Positions 17,087-25,072 of a stretch of 34,208 nucleotides of DNA are shown piece by piece. Position 1 is the stretch's first letter. Each line of letters opens with the position of its first letter. Source of the DNA: an uncultured Pelagibacteraceae bacterium (lineage in GTDB: Bacteria > Pseudomonadota > Alphaproteobacteria > Pelagibacterales > Pelagibacteraceae). The stretch spans positions 1 through 34,208 of the forward strand of contig CACGLS010000004.1 in the NCBI GenBank assembly GCA_902573985.1, read 5' to 3'. The position numbers and the translations under genes were made by a program. Under the pieces are notes generated by a model. It was given only the letters and a program-made list of their open reading frames with translations, made no database searches and was not told the DNA's origin.

Positions 17087-18403
17087 TTATTTATTTTCAA
17101 ATGAATTATCAGCTCTAGCTAAAGCTACTAAAATTGACATTATCAAAAATAGATAAGTTGCGTTTCCGGTTGTAAAAAAACTTCCAGTACTTTTAAATGG
17201 AAAAATCTCAATTAAAAATAAAAATAAAAATGGTACCAGCAAAATTTTTGTTTGATAATTATTTTTTGAAAAATAATTTTTTAAAAAAGAAATATATAAA
17301 ATGTTATAAAAAATTATTATTAAAATGAAACTTCCAAAAACTCCTAAGTCTGACAAAATCTCTAAATAATAGTTGTGAGGATGCATATTACAGATAAATT
17401 TTGCATTTTTATCAATATTTTGTCTATGATGACAATAAACTCTAAAATTCTTAATCCCTCCTCCAATATATTTATTTAAAAGCCAAGTATCATAAAAAGT
17501 TGAAAATTCTTTTAAGTATTGAGAGTTGAAATCTGTATTTTTATCGAGTTTAAAAACGAAATTTTTAATATTATCAATTTGATTATAAAAATTTAAAAAA
17601 TTTCTTTTTACCTCAACATTTAGATTGAAAATTACAAAAAAAATTAATGCTATTAAAGTTATACCTGGAAAAAAATATTTTCTTAAATCTTTTTGAAATA
17701 TACATATTAAGCTAATCATTAAAATATAAAGTACAAATGGCATTCTATTTCCAGACAAAATTATACCGATTAAAAATATTGAGAATAACAAAGGAATTAT
17801 AATTAAATTTATTTTTCTAGATTTATTTTGGAAAAATAAGGGTAAAATAAAAAATGCAAATAGAGAAAATCTTTGGATATATCCACCTGCTATTAATTCA
17901 TCACCGAAAGGTCCAGATAATTTTCTTCCAGTATGAATAATCTTGTACCCAAAAATATCTTCACCATTAAAAAACTGGTAAAAAATATCGAGACACACAA
18001 AAATAGAAAAAAAGCCTGCCGAATAAAAAAATAATTTTAGTTTAACTATCTGTTTTTCAATTAGAAATCTTATTATTAAATATAGTAGGAGATATTTTAT
18101 ATAAAGAACTGAATTTAAAATTGTATCAAAATATTTAAAAGATAGTTTAATGTTATAAAAATGATAATCATTTATTACACCTGTCAATAATACAAAACAA
18201 AAATAACCAAAAATTACTTTGTCAAGAAAGAAATATTTAATCTTAAATGTCTCTTTTCCAAAAAAAATAATAGTTAATAGAATTAATAATATTACATTTA
18301 AGTTGATTATCATGTTACCGGCGATAAAACTAATAGGCATCAACGCAAGTAACAAACTTAAGAACTGTGATTTTGAAAGTTTATACTTTGAAAATAGCTG
18401 CAT
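17087..18403 (-). CDS. O-antigen ligase-like (WaaL/Wzy_C family) membrane protein
   Basis: A 438-residue polytopic inner-membrane protein with about eleven hydrophobic helices. The large soluble loop before the C-terminal helices contains NMHPHNYYLEILSDLGVFG, the His-Asn...Leu...Gly pattern of the Wzy_C/O-antigen ligase family, preceded by GGGIKNFRVYCHH. Members join lipid-carried glycans to lipid A-core, to proteins, or polymerise O-units; which applies here cannot be told. A run of Phe/Ile/Lys-rich sequence reflects the local AT richness. It is divergent from the tRNA-Arg and lies just upstream of the thiolase on the same strand, although metabolically it belongs with the surface-glycan genes to its right. 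Confidence 0.82.
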   Translation of the reverse strand: MQLFSKYKLSKSQFLSLLLALMPISFIAGNMIINLNVILLILLTIIFFGKETFKIKYFFLDKVIFGYFCFVLLTGVINDYHFYNIKLSFKYFDTILNSVLYIKYLLLYLIIRFLIEKQIVKLKLFFYSAGFFSIFVCLDIFYQFFNGEDIFGYKIIHTGRKLSGPFGDELIAGGYIQRFSLFAFFILPLFFQNKSRKINLIIIPLLFSIFLIGIILSGNRMPFVLYILMISLICIFQKDLRKYFFPGITLIALIFFVIFNLNVEVKRNFLNFYNQIDNIKNFVFKLDKNTDFNSQYLKEFSTFYDTWLLNKYIGGGIKNFRVYCHHRQNIDKNAKFICNMHPHNYYLEILSDLGVFGSFILIIIFYNILYISFLKNYFSKNNYQTKILLVPFLFLFLIEIFPFKSTGSFFTTGNATYLFLIMSILVALARADNSFENK

Positions 18404-18481
18404 TTTTTTTATAAAGTATGATATTCATTTATAGCATGGAAAAATTTCAAAAAATAAGATTAATTTTTTTTAGATTTTATT

Positions 18482-18558
18482 GCGCCTGTAGCTCAACTGG
18501 ATAGAGCGCTTGGCTACGGACCAGGAGGTTCTGGGTTCAAATCCTAGCAGGCGCACCA
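18482..18558 (+). tRNA. tRNA-Arg (anticodon ACG), CCA encoded
   Basis: The 77-base cloverleaf is complete. The acceptor stem is GCGCCTG / CAGGCGC (18482-18488 / 18548-18554), the D stem GCTC / GAGC, the anticodon stem CTTGG / CCAGG with loop CTACGGA giving anticodon ACG at 18516-18518, and the T arm CTGGG-TTCAAAT-CCTAG. The discriminator A is followed by an encoded CCA. The ACG anticodon is normally edited to ICG by TadA and reads CGU/CGC/CGA. The next gene's ATG is three bases after the CCA. It separates the O-antigen-ligase-like gene from the rest of the glycan genes. Confidence 0.97.
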
Positions 18559-18561
18559 AAT

Positions 18562-19797
18562 ATGAAGCAAATTATATCAAAACTTCAGCTGTACCATATA
18601 TTATTAGCTAGTCTAGCTTTTAGAATAATTCTATTTTTTTTCTATGCAGATGTGACTTTAGTAGATGAATGGGCAAACCTGGTAAATAATTTTGAGTCTA
18701 CTGGTGTAATTGGATTTAGGGTAGCTTTAGATGAATTTAATGCTGTTCCAAAATCTGCAATTACTGGAGAGCGAGTCTTGCCTTCTGTATTCATGCCTCC
18801 ATTATATTTTTTTTTCATATATTTAATTAAAATAATTTTTGAAGATTTTTTAAATTATATTATTTTGATAATATTTGCTCAAATTCTTTTAAGTATTGTC
18901 TCTATTCTTTTTTTCTATAAAATTATCGCATACTTTGAGAATAAAAATTTTTCTTTGTTAATGACTACTTTTTTTGGTTTATTTCCAATTTATGTTTACT
19001 CATCTGTTCAAATTAGTTCTATATCTTTACAAATTTTTCTACTAATCTTTTTTTTATATTTTCTTCAAAAATTAATGCAGAATTTTAATTTTTACTATCT
19101 TATTTTTTTTTCAATTGTTTCTGGACTAATGATTTTAATAAGAGCTGAATTCTTATTTTTTTATCCTTTGACTATTTTTTACTTATTTATTTTTTTTAAA
19201 CCAAATTTAAAAGCTATCGTTATTTCTCTTATTATAACAATTTTGACTATTTCACCTTACTTAGCTAGAAACTTACAAACGTTTGATAAAATAATTATTA
19301 CAAAATCTTTAGGTTATAATTTATTAAAAGGCAATAACCCGACCTTCAAAGTTGAAGGAAATGCTAAATTTGTTGCTGATAATTACGATAAAGATATAAA
19401 AATTAGAACAGTAAATAATTATGAAATTAAGCTAGATGATTTTTACAAATCAAAAGCAATAGAATTTATAAAAAATAATCCAATCGAATATTTTTTATTT
19501 TATCTCAAAAAAAATCTAGCTTTTATTTTTTTTGATGCAAAATCCTCATATCCTCACTATTTCAATTTTTTTCATATTTTTCCTAAAATCATACTTTCAG
19601 TTTTTACTTTGATTGGAGCATATCTTCTTTTTAAAAAAAAAGGCTTTAAGCAATTTCTAATTCTTTACTACTTTTCAAATATTCTATTATTTTCTCTTTT
19701 TTTTATTTTACCAAGATACAGTGTTATATTATTGCCTGTACAATTAATTATATCAGTTGAAGCAATTAAGTTCTTAAGAAGAAAATTCATTAACTAA
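18562..19797 (+). CDS. ArnT/PMT-like integral membrane glycosyltransferase
   Basis: A 411-residue membrane protein with about ten or more helices, resembling the GT-C fold of ArnT and PMT_2 proteins, which move a sugar from a polyprenyl phosphate to an acceptor on the periplasmic side. An early Asp-Glu in the first periplasmic loop (TLVDEWANL, residues ~31-39) sits where GT-C enzymes have their catalytic acidic residue, and a C-terminal soluble stretch (KGNNPTFKVEGNAKFVADN) precedes the last helices. The ATG lies three bases after the tRNA CCA; no other plausible start exists before the first helices. It converges on an epimerase gene with a 24-base overlap. The sugar donor is unknown; the GT2 nearby could make it. 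Confidence 0.75.
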   Translation: MKQIISKLQLYHILLASLAFRIILFFFYADVTLVDEWANLVNNFESTGVIGFRVALDEFNAVPKSAITGERVLPSVFMPPLYFFFIYLIKIIFEDFLNYIILIIFAQILLSIVSILFFYKIIAYFENKNFSLLMTTFFGLFPIYVYSSVQISSISLQIFLLIFFLYFLQKLMQNFNFYYLIFFSIVSGLMILIRAEFLFFYPLTIFYLFIFFKPNLKAIVISLIITILTISPYLARNLQTFDKIIITKSLGYNLLKGNNPTFKVEGNAKFVADNYDKDIKIRTVNNYEIKLDDFYKSKAIEFIKNNPIEYFLFYLKKNLAFIFFDAKSSYPHYFNFFHIFPKIILSVFTLIGAYLLFKKKGFKQFLILYYFSNILLFSLFFILPRYSVILLPVQLIISVEAIKFLRRKFIN

Positions 19798-20826
19798 TTC
19801 CCTAATTATTTTATTTGTAGAATATTTTTGTTTCCATTTAGGATAGTTTTTTTTAAATTTTTTCATACTTGTGATATACCAAATATGATCTCCTACTCTA
19901 TTCTTAGATATTATTTTTTTCTCTATTTTTATTTTGGCGTACTTTTCTACTATCGCAAGAGCCTCTAATATCGAACAGTTCGACAGTCTCCCGCCACCTA
20001 CATTAAAAACCTCGCCTCCAAGGGGTCTTTTGTAATATTCCCAAAAACAACTCACTAAATCAAAACTATGTATGTTATCTCTTACTTGTTTGCCTTTATA
20101 TCCAATCAAATTATATTGTTTATTTTTTAAAGATGATTTTACAAGGTATGATAAGAATCCATGAAGTTTAGCGCCCGAGTGATTTGGTCCTGTGATGCAT
20201 CCGGCTCTAAAACAAGATGTTTTTAATCCTACATTTTTTCCATACTCTTGAACAATTAAATCTGCATATGTTTTTGAGGAACCAAAAAAACTATGTGTGC
20301 AATTATCTATAGACATTGTTTCATCGATACCATGATAAAATTTATTATTCTTTTTTATTTCCCATCTGCTTTTAGTTTCCTCTAGCGGAAGAAAATTAGG
20401 ATTATCACCGTAAACTTTATTTGTTGACATAAAAATGAATGGACTATTTGGACAATAAATCTTAGTTAATTCTAACAAGTTTAAAGTCCCCCGAGCATTA
20501 ATTTCAAAATCTATAAATGCTTTATTTTTTGCCCAATCATGAGAAGGCTGTGCTGCACAATGAATAACTAAATTTATTCTCTTTTTGTATTTTAAAAATA
20601 TTTTCCTTAATAAATTAAGATTCCTTATATCAATATTGTAATGAGTATAATTTTTAATTTTATTTTTTATTTTTTTCTTAATTTTAGAAATATCCCCATC
20701 TTTTCCAAAGAAAAATTTCCTAGCATTATTATCTATACCGACAATATCAAATCCTTTGTTAGCAAAAAACAAAGCTGACTCAGATCCAACTAATCCACAA
20801 GAACCTGTTATTAAAACTACACTCAT
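19774..20826 (-). CDS. NAD-dependent sugar epimerase, CDP-paratose 2-epimerase-like
   Basis: A 350-residue extended short-chain dehydrogenase. The Rossmann motif GSCGLVGS is at residues 8-15 and STNKVYGD at about 134-141. Blocks matching the CDP-paratose/tyvelose epimerase group are SRWEI...GIDETMSID, HSFFGSSKTYADLIVQEYG, GPNHSGAKLHGFLSYL and GYKGKQVRDNIHSFD. The canonical Tyr-x3-Lys active site reads Phe181-x3-Lys185; I recall close relatives with FGASK at this site, so this may be a subfamily trait and not a defect. It likely modifies a nucleotide-activated deoxysugar for the surface glycan. Its ATG overlaps the stop of the second epimerase by four bases, so the two are translationally coupled. 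Confidence 0.8.
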   Translation of the reverse strand: MSVVLITGSCGLVGSESALFFANKGFDIVGIDNNARKFFFGKDGDISKIKKKIKNKIKNYTHYNIDIRNLNLLRKIFLKYKKRINLVIHCAAQPSHDWAKNKAFIDFEINARGTLNLLELTKIYCPNSPFIFMSTNKVYGDNPNFLPLEETKSRWEIKKNNKFYHGIDETMSIDNCTHSFFGSSKTYADLIVQEYGKNVGLKTSCFRAGCITGPNHSGAKLHGFLSYLVKSSLKNKQYNLIGYKGKQVRDNIHSFDLVSCFWEYYKRPLGGEVFNVGGGRLSNCSILEALAIVEKYAKIKIEKKIISKNRVGDHIWYITSMKKFKKNYPKWKQKYSTNKIIRELVNEFSS

Positions 20827-21851
20827 TTAAAATATTTCCAAAGTTTTTTATTATCATTGAGCCATATAAAGATATCTTTTACAATGGTTTTAATATTTTT
20901 TTTAGGTTTCCATTTATAAGTTTTTAATACCTTCTTATTATTTGAAATATAAATTGGTATATCAAAAATCGACGTTTTAGTTTTTTTTCCAATTTTTACT
21001 TTATTGCCAGTTATTTTTTGACATAGTAATGTTAAATTTTTAAGAGATATATAATTCTGCCTTCCTCCTCCAACATTAAAGGTTATATTATTAATTTTTT
21101 TAATTTTTCTTAACTGTAAAAAGATTATTTTACATACATCATCTATATGTATTACATCTCTTACCTGATTACCCGTTCCTCCAAAACCAATATAATTTAA
21201 TTTTTTTTTCAAAACGTGTTTTGCAACCCATAAAGCTACAAAACCTTGATCTTGTTTTCCGAATTGCCATGGGCCTGCGATAACACCAAACCTATTTATA
21301 ATGTATTTAAGATTTGTTTGGTAAAACATTTCCTTAATTAACTTTTCAGATGCTAATTTTGTAAATCCATATAAAGAACTTGCTTCGGAAGTAATAAAAT
21401 TCTCATCAATTTTTTTTATTTTGCTAATTGTTTTTTTTTGTTTTTTTTCTTTAATTAGTTTTCTCAAATACTCTATAGAATAAACTCTACTTGAAGATAA
21501 AAAAATGATATCTGATTTATCTGTGATACATTTTTTTAATATGTTAAAAGTCCCTACTAAATTTGTGTTGAAAACCTTATCAGGATTATATTTAGAAGCT
21601 TCAATAGCTGGCTCTGCACAACAATCTATGATCAAGTTGAACTTTTGAAGTTTAGCTATTTTCTTCTTATCTAAAATATCAATCTTATAATTATGAATTT
21701 TAAAATCTTTAAGTCTTTTATGATTTATATCTGACCCTTTGCGAACAAGACTATCTAGACTAAAAATTTTAACATTTCTGAGATTTTTTTTTAAAAAAAT
21801 CGCAATATTTGAGCCTACAAAACCACAACCACCAGTAATTAGTATTTTCAT
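20823..21851 (-). CDS. NAD-dependent nucleotide-sugar epimerase/dehydratase, CDP-tyvelose 2-epimerase-like
   Basis: A 342-residue extended SDR. The NAD motif is GGCGFVGS (7-14) followed by SLDSLVRKGS, which resembles the DNLSRKG segment of tyvelose epimerase. SSSRVYS (119-125) and Tyr161-x3-Lys165 in SSLYGFTKLASEK complete the catalytic set. NRFGVIAGPWQFGKQDQGFV and GGTGNQVRDVIHIDD again match the CDP-tyvelose epimerase group. An insertion of about 20 mostly Lys residues lies at ~129-148. It is the first gene of a two-gene unit with the paralogous epimerase downstream and is divergent from the GT2 gene. The actual sugar nucleotide is not determined by sequence. Confidence 0.8.
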   Translation of the reverse strand: MKILITGGCGFVGSNIAIFLKKNLRNVKIFSLDSLVRKGSDINHKRLKDFKIHNYKIDILDKKKIAKLQKFNLIIDCCAEPAIEASKYNPDKVFNTNLVGTFNILKKCITDKSDIIFLSSSRVYSIEYLRKLIKEKKQKKTISKIKKIDENFITSEASSLYGFTKLASEKLIKEMFYQTNLKYIINRFGVIAGPWQFGKQDQGFVALWVAKHVLKKKLNYIGFGGTGNQVRDVIHIDDVCKIIFLQLRKIKKINNITFNVGGGRQNYISLKNLTLLCQKITGNKVKIGKKTKTSIFDIPIYISNNKKVLKTYKWKPKKNIKTIVKDIFIWLNDNKKLWKYFK

Positions 21852-21901
21852 AAACTATTAAATATCTTATTAATTTCAATAAAGAAACAAACAATTAAAT
21901 T

Positions 21902-22618
21902 ATGTTATCAATAATTATTCCCGCTAGAAATGAAGCTGAAAATCTAGAAGATATTTTCAAATATTTCAAAAATGGGATGAATAAACTTAATTACGAGATA
22001 TTATTAATTAATGATTATAGTATTGATAACACATTTGAAAAAGCACAAGAAACATTTAAGAATGATGATAATTTTAGAGTATTGAATAATGAAAAAAAGG
22101 GCTTAGGTGGAGCGATAAATCTAGGAATCAAAAAAAGTAAAGGAAAAAAAATTTGTATTATGATGGCTGATTTATCAGATGATATAAATGATGTAATTAA
22201 GTACGATAATCTTATGGATAAAAAAAATCTTGATGCTGTATTTGGATCAAGATTTATTAAAGACTCAATTGTTAAAGACTACCCATTTAAAAAGTTATTA
22301 CTAAATAGAATTTTTAATCTCTTTGTAAGCTTGGTGTTTTTGAATAGATATAATGATTACACTAACGCTTTTAAAATTTATAAAAAATCAACACTTGAAA
22401 AAATAATGCCACTTGTATCTGAAAGCTTTAATATTTTTCTAGAGATACCTCTAAAAATAATTTCTCAAAATTTTAGTTACGAAATCATAAATATTAATTG
22501 GTTTGGAAGAAAAAAAGGTAAAGCTAAATTCAAAATTTATGAATTGAGATCAAAATATTTATTTACTTTAATTTATTGTTTATCTGAAAAAATTCTTTTA
22601 AAAACAAGGAAAAAATGA
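21902..22618 (+). CDS. GT2 family glycosyltransferase, DPM1-like
   Basis: A 238-residue GT-A fold transferase. It opens with LSIIIPARNEAENL, then LLINDYSIDNT, GLGGAINLGIKKSKG and the DxD-region variant MMADLSDD, the set seen in dolichol/polyprenol-phosphate sugar synthases, which load a sugar from a nucleotide donor onto polyprenyl phosphate at the cytoplasmic face. There is no C-terminal pair of membrane helices, so it is the soluble or membrane-associated DPM1 form. The polyprenyl-phosphate sugar could feed the ArnT/PMT-like enzyme at 18562. Its stop overlaps the ATG of a candidate 31-residue membrane peptide in an ATGA arrangement. Confidence 0.85.
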   Translation: MLSIIIPARNEAENLEDIFKYFKNGMNKLNYEILLINDYSIDNTFEKAQETFKNDDNFRVLNNEKKGLGGAINLGIKKSKGKKICIMMADLSDDINDVIKYDNLMDKKNLDAVFGSRFIKDSIVKDYPFKKLLLNRIFNLFVSLVFLNRYNDYTNAFKIYKKSTLEKIMPLVSESFNIFLEIPLKIISQNFSYEIININWFGRKKGKAKFKIYELRSKYLFTLIYCLSEKILLKTRKK

Positions 22619-22710
22619 AAAAATTAATAGAATTATCTTTGCAAAAAGCTGTAATTGTTTTTTTTATAATAGTATTTTTTTTATTAATTATTTTATCTTT
22701 GATATTATAA
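22615..22710 (+). CDS. Candidate 31-residue single-TM microprotein
   Basis: ATG at 22615 overlaps the GT2 stop (ATGA). The 31-residue product starts MKKLIELSLQKAVIV, an amphipathic/basic N-terminus followed by about 20 Ile/Leu/Phe/Val residues, which is one membrane helix with positive charge inside. Purine-rich AAGGAAAAA precedes the ATG, although it lies in the GT2 coding end. Its stop overlaps the stop of the convergent uppP gene by six bases. No family recognised. The coupling geometry and a clean TM profile speak for a real gene; AT-rich DNA producing a hydrophobic frame by chance speaks against. Confidence 0.4.
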   Translation: MKKLIELSLQKAVIVFFIIVFFLLIILSLIL

Positions 22711-23463
22711 GTAAGCGTATATAATAAGTAAAATTCCTAATATAATTCTATAAATTACAAAAATTTTGAGGTCAGTTTTTCTTATAAAATTTAAAAAGTA
22801 TTTAATTGTAAAAAATGAAAAAATAAATGATAGGAGTATAGATAATATATTCAAATATGAAAAATTAAGATTTTCTGAAAAAATAATATTTTTGATGCCA
22901 TAAGCTGATACCACTGCTAAGGTTGGTATTGATAATAAAAATGATATTTTGGCAGCGTCCAATCTGTTAAAATTAAGCATTCTCGCTGCTGTTATAGTTA
23001 TTCCAGATCTACTCACTCCTGGGACCAATGATAGAACCTGCATGAAGCCTAAAAATACAACAGATTTTGTATCAAAGTTTTGATTAATATTTTTATCTAA
23101 TTTAAATTTGTCACTTACATAAAGTAAAATCCCGAAAATTAAAGTTGTCCAACCAATAATTTTAAAATTTCTTAACTCTTCAATGTAGTTTGTTTTTACT
23201 AGGAAATAACCTACAATCATAATTGGTACAGAGGAAATTAAGACTTTAAACAGTAAATTTTTGTTTTCTATAAAATTAATGAGTTCCTTACGGAAGTAAA
23301 ATACAACTGCAAAAAAAGAGCCGATATGCAAACTCACATCAATTGATAAGCTTTGTTCTTCAAAGTTCACGTAATTAGAAAAAATAATTAAATGTGAAGA
23401 TGAGCTAACTGGCAAAAATTCAGTTACTCCTTGAATGAAAGACAAAATTAAAATTTCAAGCAT
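22705..23463 (-). CDS. uppP: Undecaprenyl-diphosphatase UppP (BacA)
   Basis: A 252-residue integral membrane phosphatase that recycles undecaprenyl pyrophosphate to the monophosphate carrier used for peptidoglycan and O-antigen. Both family signatures are present: ILSFIQGVTEFLPVSSSSHL at the N-terminus (with the catalytic Glu) and PGVSRSGITITAARML about residue 145-160 (catalytic Arg/Ser). Around seven to eight membrane helices follow the family pattern; the length is slightly shorter than E. coli BacA (273). The position next to glycan-assembly genes fits the carrier-lipid role. It converges on the GT2 gene and its candidate microprotein. Confidence 0.95.
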   Translation of the reverse strand: MLEILILSFIQGVTEFLPVSSSSHLIIFSNYVNFEEQSLSIDVSLHIGSFFAVVFYFRKELINFIENKNLLFKVLISSVPIMIVGYFLVKTNYIEELRNFKIIGWTTLIFGILLYVSDKFKLDKNINQNFDTKSVVFLGFMQVLSLVPGVSRSGITITAARMLNFNRLDAAKISFLLSIPTLAVVSAYGIKNIIFSENLNFSYLNILSILLSFIFSFFTIKYFLNFIRKTDLKIFVIYRIILGILLIIYAYL

Positions 23464-23510
23464 TTATAAAAAATAGTGACACAGGATGTTTTTTTAATGA
23501 CATTTTCAAA

Positions 23511-23527
23511 TGCATAGCAGGTATGCA
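23511..23527. promoter_or_regulatory. 17-bp palindrome with NtrC-class geometry upstream of gltDB
   Basis: TGCATA (23511-23516), spacer GCAGG, TATGCA (23522-23527) form a perfect 6-5-6 inverted repeat. The NtrC consensus is TGCACC-N5-GGTGCA, so the outer TGCA arms and the overall 17-bp spacing agree while the inner two bases differ. It is centred about 60 bases upstream of the predicted -35 box of the glutamate synthase operon, a sensible activator or repressor position. Which regulator would bind is inference. Confidence 0.4.
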
Positions 23528-23575
23528 GAAAATATCACTGAAAATGAAGGATTTAGTAATTATGTGTAAATAATA

Positions 23576-23603
23576 TTGACCTTTTTAAGCTTTAATTTAA
23601 AAT
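23576..23603 (+). promoter_or_regulatory. Probable sigma-70 promoter of gltDB
   Basis: TTGACC (23576-23581) and TAAAAT (23598-23603) are separated by 16 bases; each box is one base off consensus. The start site would fall near 23610, giving a leader of only about 17 bases before the gltD ATG at 23627. The same TTGACC -35 occurs before the TAXI binding protein. Confidence 0.5.
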
Positions 23604-23626
23604 GTTTTTAACTATTTTGGCTTCTT

Positions 23627-25072
23627 ATGACAAAAAAAATGCTTCAATTTATTGAGTTAAAACAAGAAACTCCAGTTAAAAGAGATACATCAAAAAGAAA
23701 AGCTGATTTTAATGAAATTTATAACGAGTTTATTACTGATAAAGCAAAAGAACAGTCTAGTAGGTGTTCTCAATGTGGAGTTCCATTCTGTCAAATTCAT
23801 TGTCCATTAGGTAATAATATTCCGGACTGGTTAAAACTTACAGCAGAAGGCAGGTTGAAGGAGGCTTATGAAATTTCTCAAAGCACAAACAATATGCCCG
23901 AAGTATGCGGAAGAATTTGTCCGCAAGATAGATTGTGTGAGGGAAATTGCGTTATAGAACAGTCAGGCCACGGTACAGTTACAATTGGCTCAGTTGAAAA
24001 GTTTATAAATGATACGGCATGGGAAAGGGGTTGGGTCAAACCAATAAAAATAAAAAAAGAGCTTAAACAATCTATTGGAATTATTGGAGCTGGTCCAGCA
24101 GGCATGGCATGTGCTGAAGAATTAAGAAAATCTGGTTATCAAGTTACTATTTATGATAGATATGATAGACCAGGAGGTCTTCTAATATATGGAATACCTA
24201 ATTTTAAACTTGAAAAATTTGTTGTTGAAAGAAGAACTAAGCTTTTAAAAGACAGCGGTATAAAATTTATCCAAAATTTTGAAGTAGGTAGAGATAAAAG
24301 CTTGTACGAACTTAGAAAGAAACACGATGCAATTTTAATTGCTACTGGCGTGTACAAAGCTAGAGAAATTGACATCCCAGGCCATAATTTAAAAAATATT
24401 TTTCCTGCTATGGATTTCCTTACAGCATCTAATAGAAAAGGATTAGGTGACAAAGTTGATCTCTTTGACAATGGAACACTTAATGCTGAGGGTAAAGATG
24501 TAGTTGTGATAGGAGGAGGTGATACCGCAATGGATTGTGTAAGAACATCTGTTAGACAAAAAGCTAAATCAGTCAAATGTTTATATCGAAGAGATAGAGA
24601 AAATATGCCAGGATCTGCTAGAGAGGTAGGAAATGCAATAGAAGAGGGCGTAGAGTTCGTTTGGTTAACTAGTCCTAAGAGTTTTGTCGGAGATATAAAA
24701 GTTGAAGCAGTAGAGGTAAATAGAATGAAACTCGGCGAACCAGATTCTTCTGGTAGAAGAAGACCCGAGATTCAAGTTGGTTCAGAATATAAATTAAAAG
24801 CTGACCTTGTGATAAAGTCTTTGGGATTTGATCCAGAAAATTTACCAAAATTATTTAATGCGAATGAGCTTGCAATTTCTCAATGGGGGACAATAAAAAT
24901 CAATCTTAAAACTATGCAAACAAATTTAGATGGTGTGTTTGCTGCAGGTGATATCGTGAGAGGTGCTTCATTAGTTGTTTGGGCTATTAGAGATGGTAGA
25001 GATGCAGCGGTGCAAATTGAGAAATACTTGCAAACAAAAATAGATAAAAACAAATCTTCAGTAGCAGCTTAA
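23627..25072 (+). CDS. gltD: Glutamate synthase (NADPH) small subunit
   Basis: A 481-residue flavoprotein that passes electrons from NADPH to the large subunit for glutamate formation from glutamine and 2-oxoglutarate. Two N-terminal cysteine clusters for [4Fe-4S] centres are complete: Cys47, 50, 55, 59 (CSQCGVPFCQIHC) and Cys94, 98, 104, 108 (CGRICPQDRLCEGNC). The FAD motif GAGPAG is at 154-159, the NADPH motif VVVIGGGDTAMDC with YRRDRENMPG follows around 290-320, and a GxFAAGD-type FAD end motif (VFAAGDIVRG) is near the C-terminus. Length is standard. Small subunit first is the reverse of E. coli gltBD. The stop TAA abuts the gltB ATG, so coupled translation is expected. Confidence 0.96.
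   Translation: MTKKMLQFIELKQETPVKRDTSKRKADFNEIYNEFITDKAKEQSSRCSQCGVPFCQIHCPLGNNIPDWLKLTAEGRLKEAYEISQSTNNMPEVCGRICPQDRLCEGNCVIEQSGHGTVTIGSVEKFINDTAWERGWVKPIKIKKELKQSIGIIGAGPAGMACAEELRKSGYQVTIYDRYDRPGGLLIYGIPNFKLEKFVVERRTKLLKDSGIKFIQNFEVGRDKSLYELRKKHDAILIATGVYKAREIDIPGHNLKNIFPAMDFLTASNRKGLGDKVDLFDNGTLNAEGKDVVVIGGGDTAMDCVRTSVRQKAKSVKCLYRRDRENMPGSAREVGNAIEEGVEFVWLTSPKSFVGDIKVEAVEVNRMKLGEPDSSGRRRPEIQVGSEYKLKADLVIKSLGFDPENLPKLFNANELAISQWGTIKINLKTMQTNLDGVFAAGDIVRGASLVVWAIRDGRDAAVQIEKYLQTKIDKNKSSVAA

Noticed and set aside
18482-18558. tRNA-Arg as an occupied integration site
   Set aside because: I found no integrase gene and no second copy of the tRNA 3' end by eye in the window, so attachment sites cannot be claimed.
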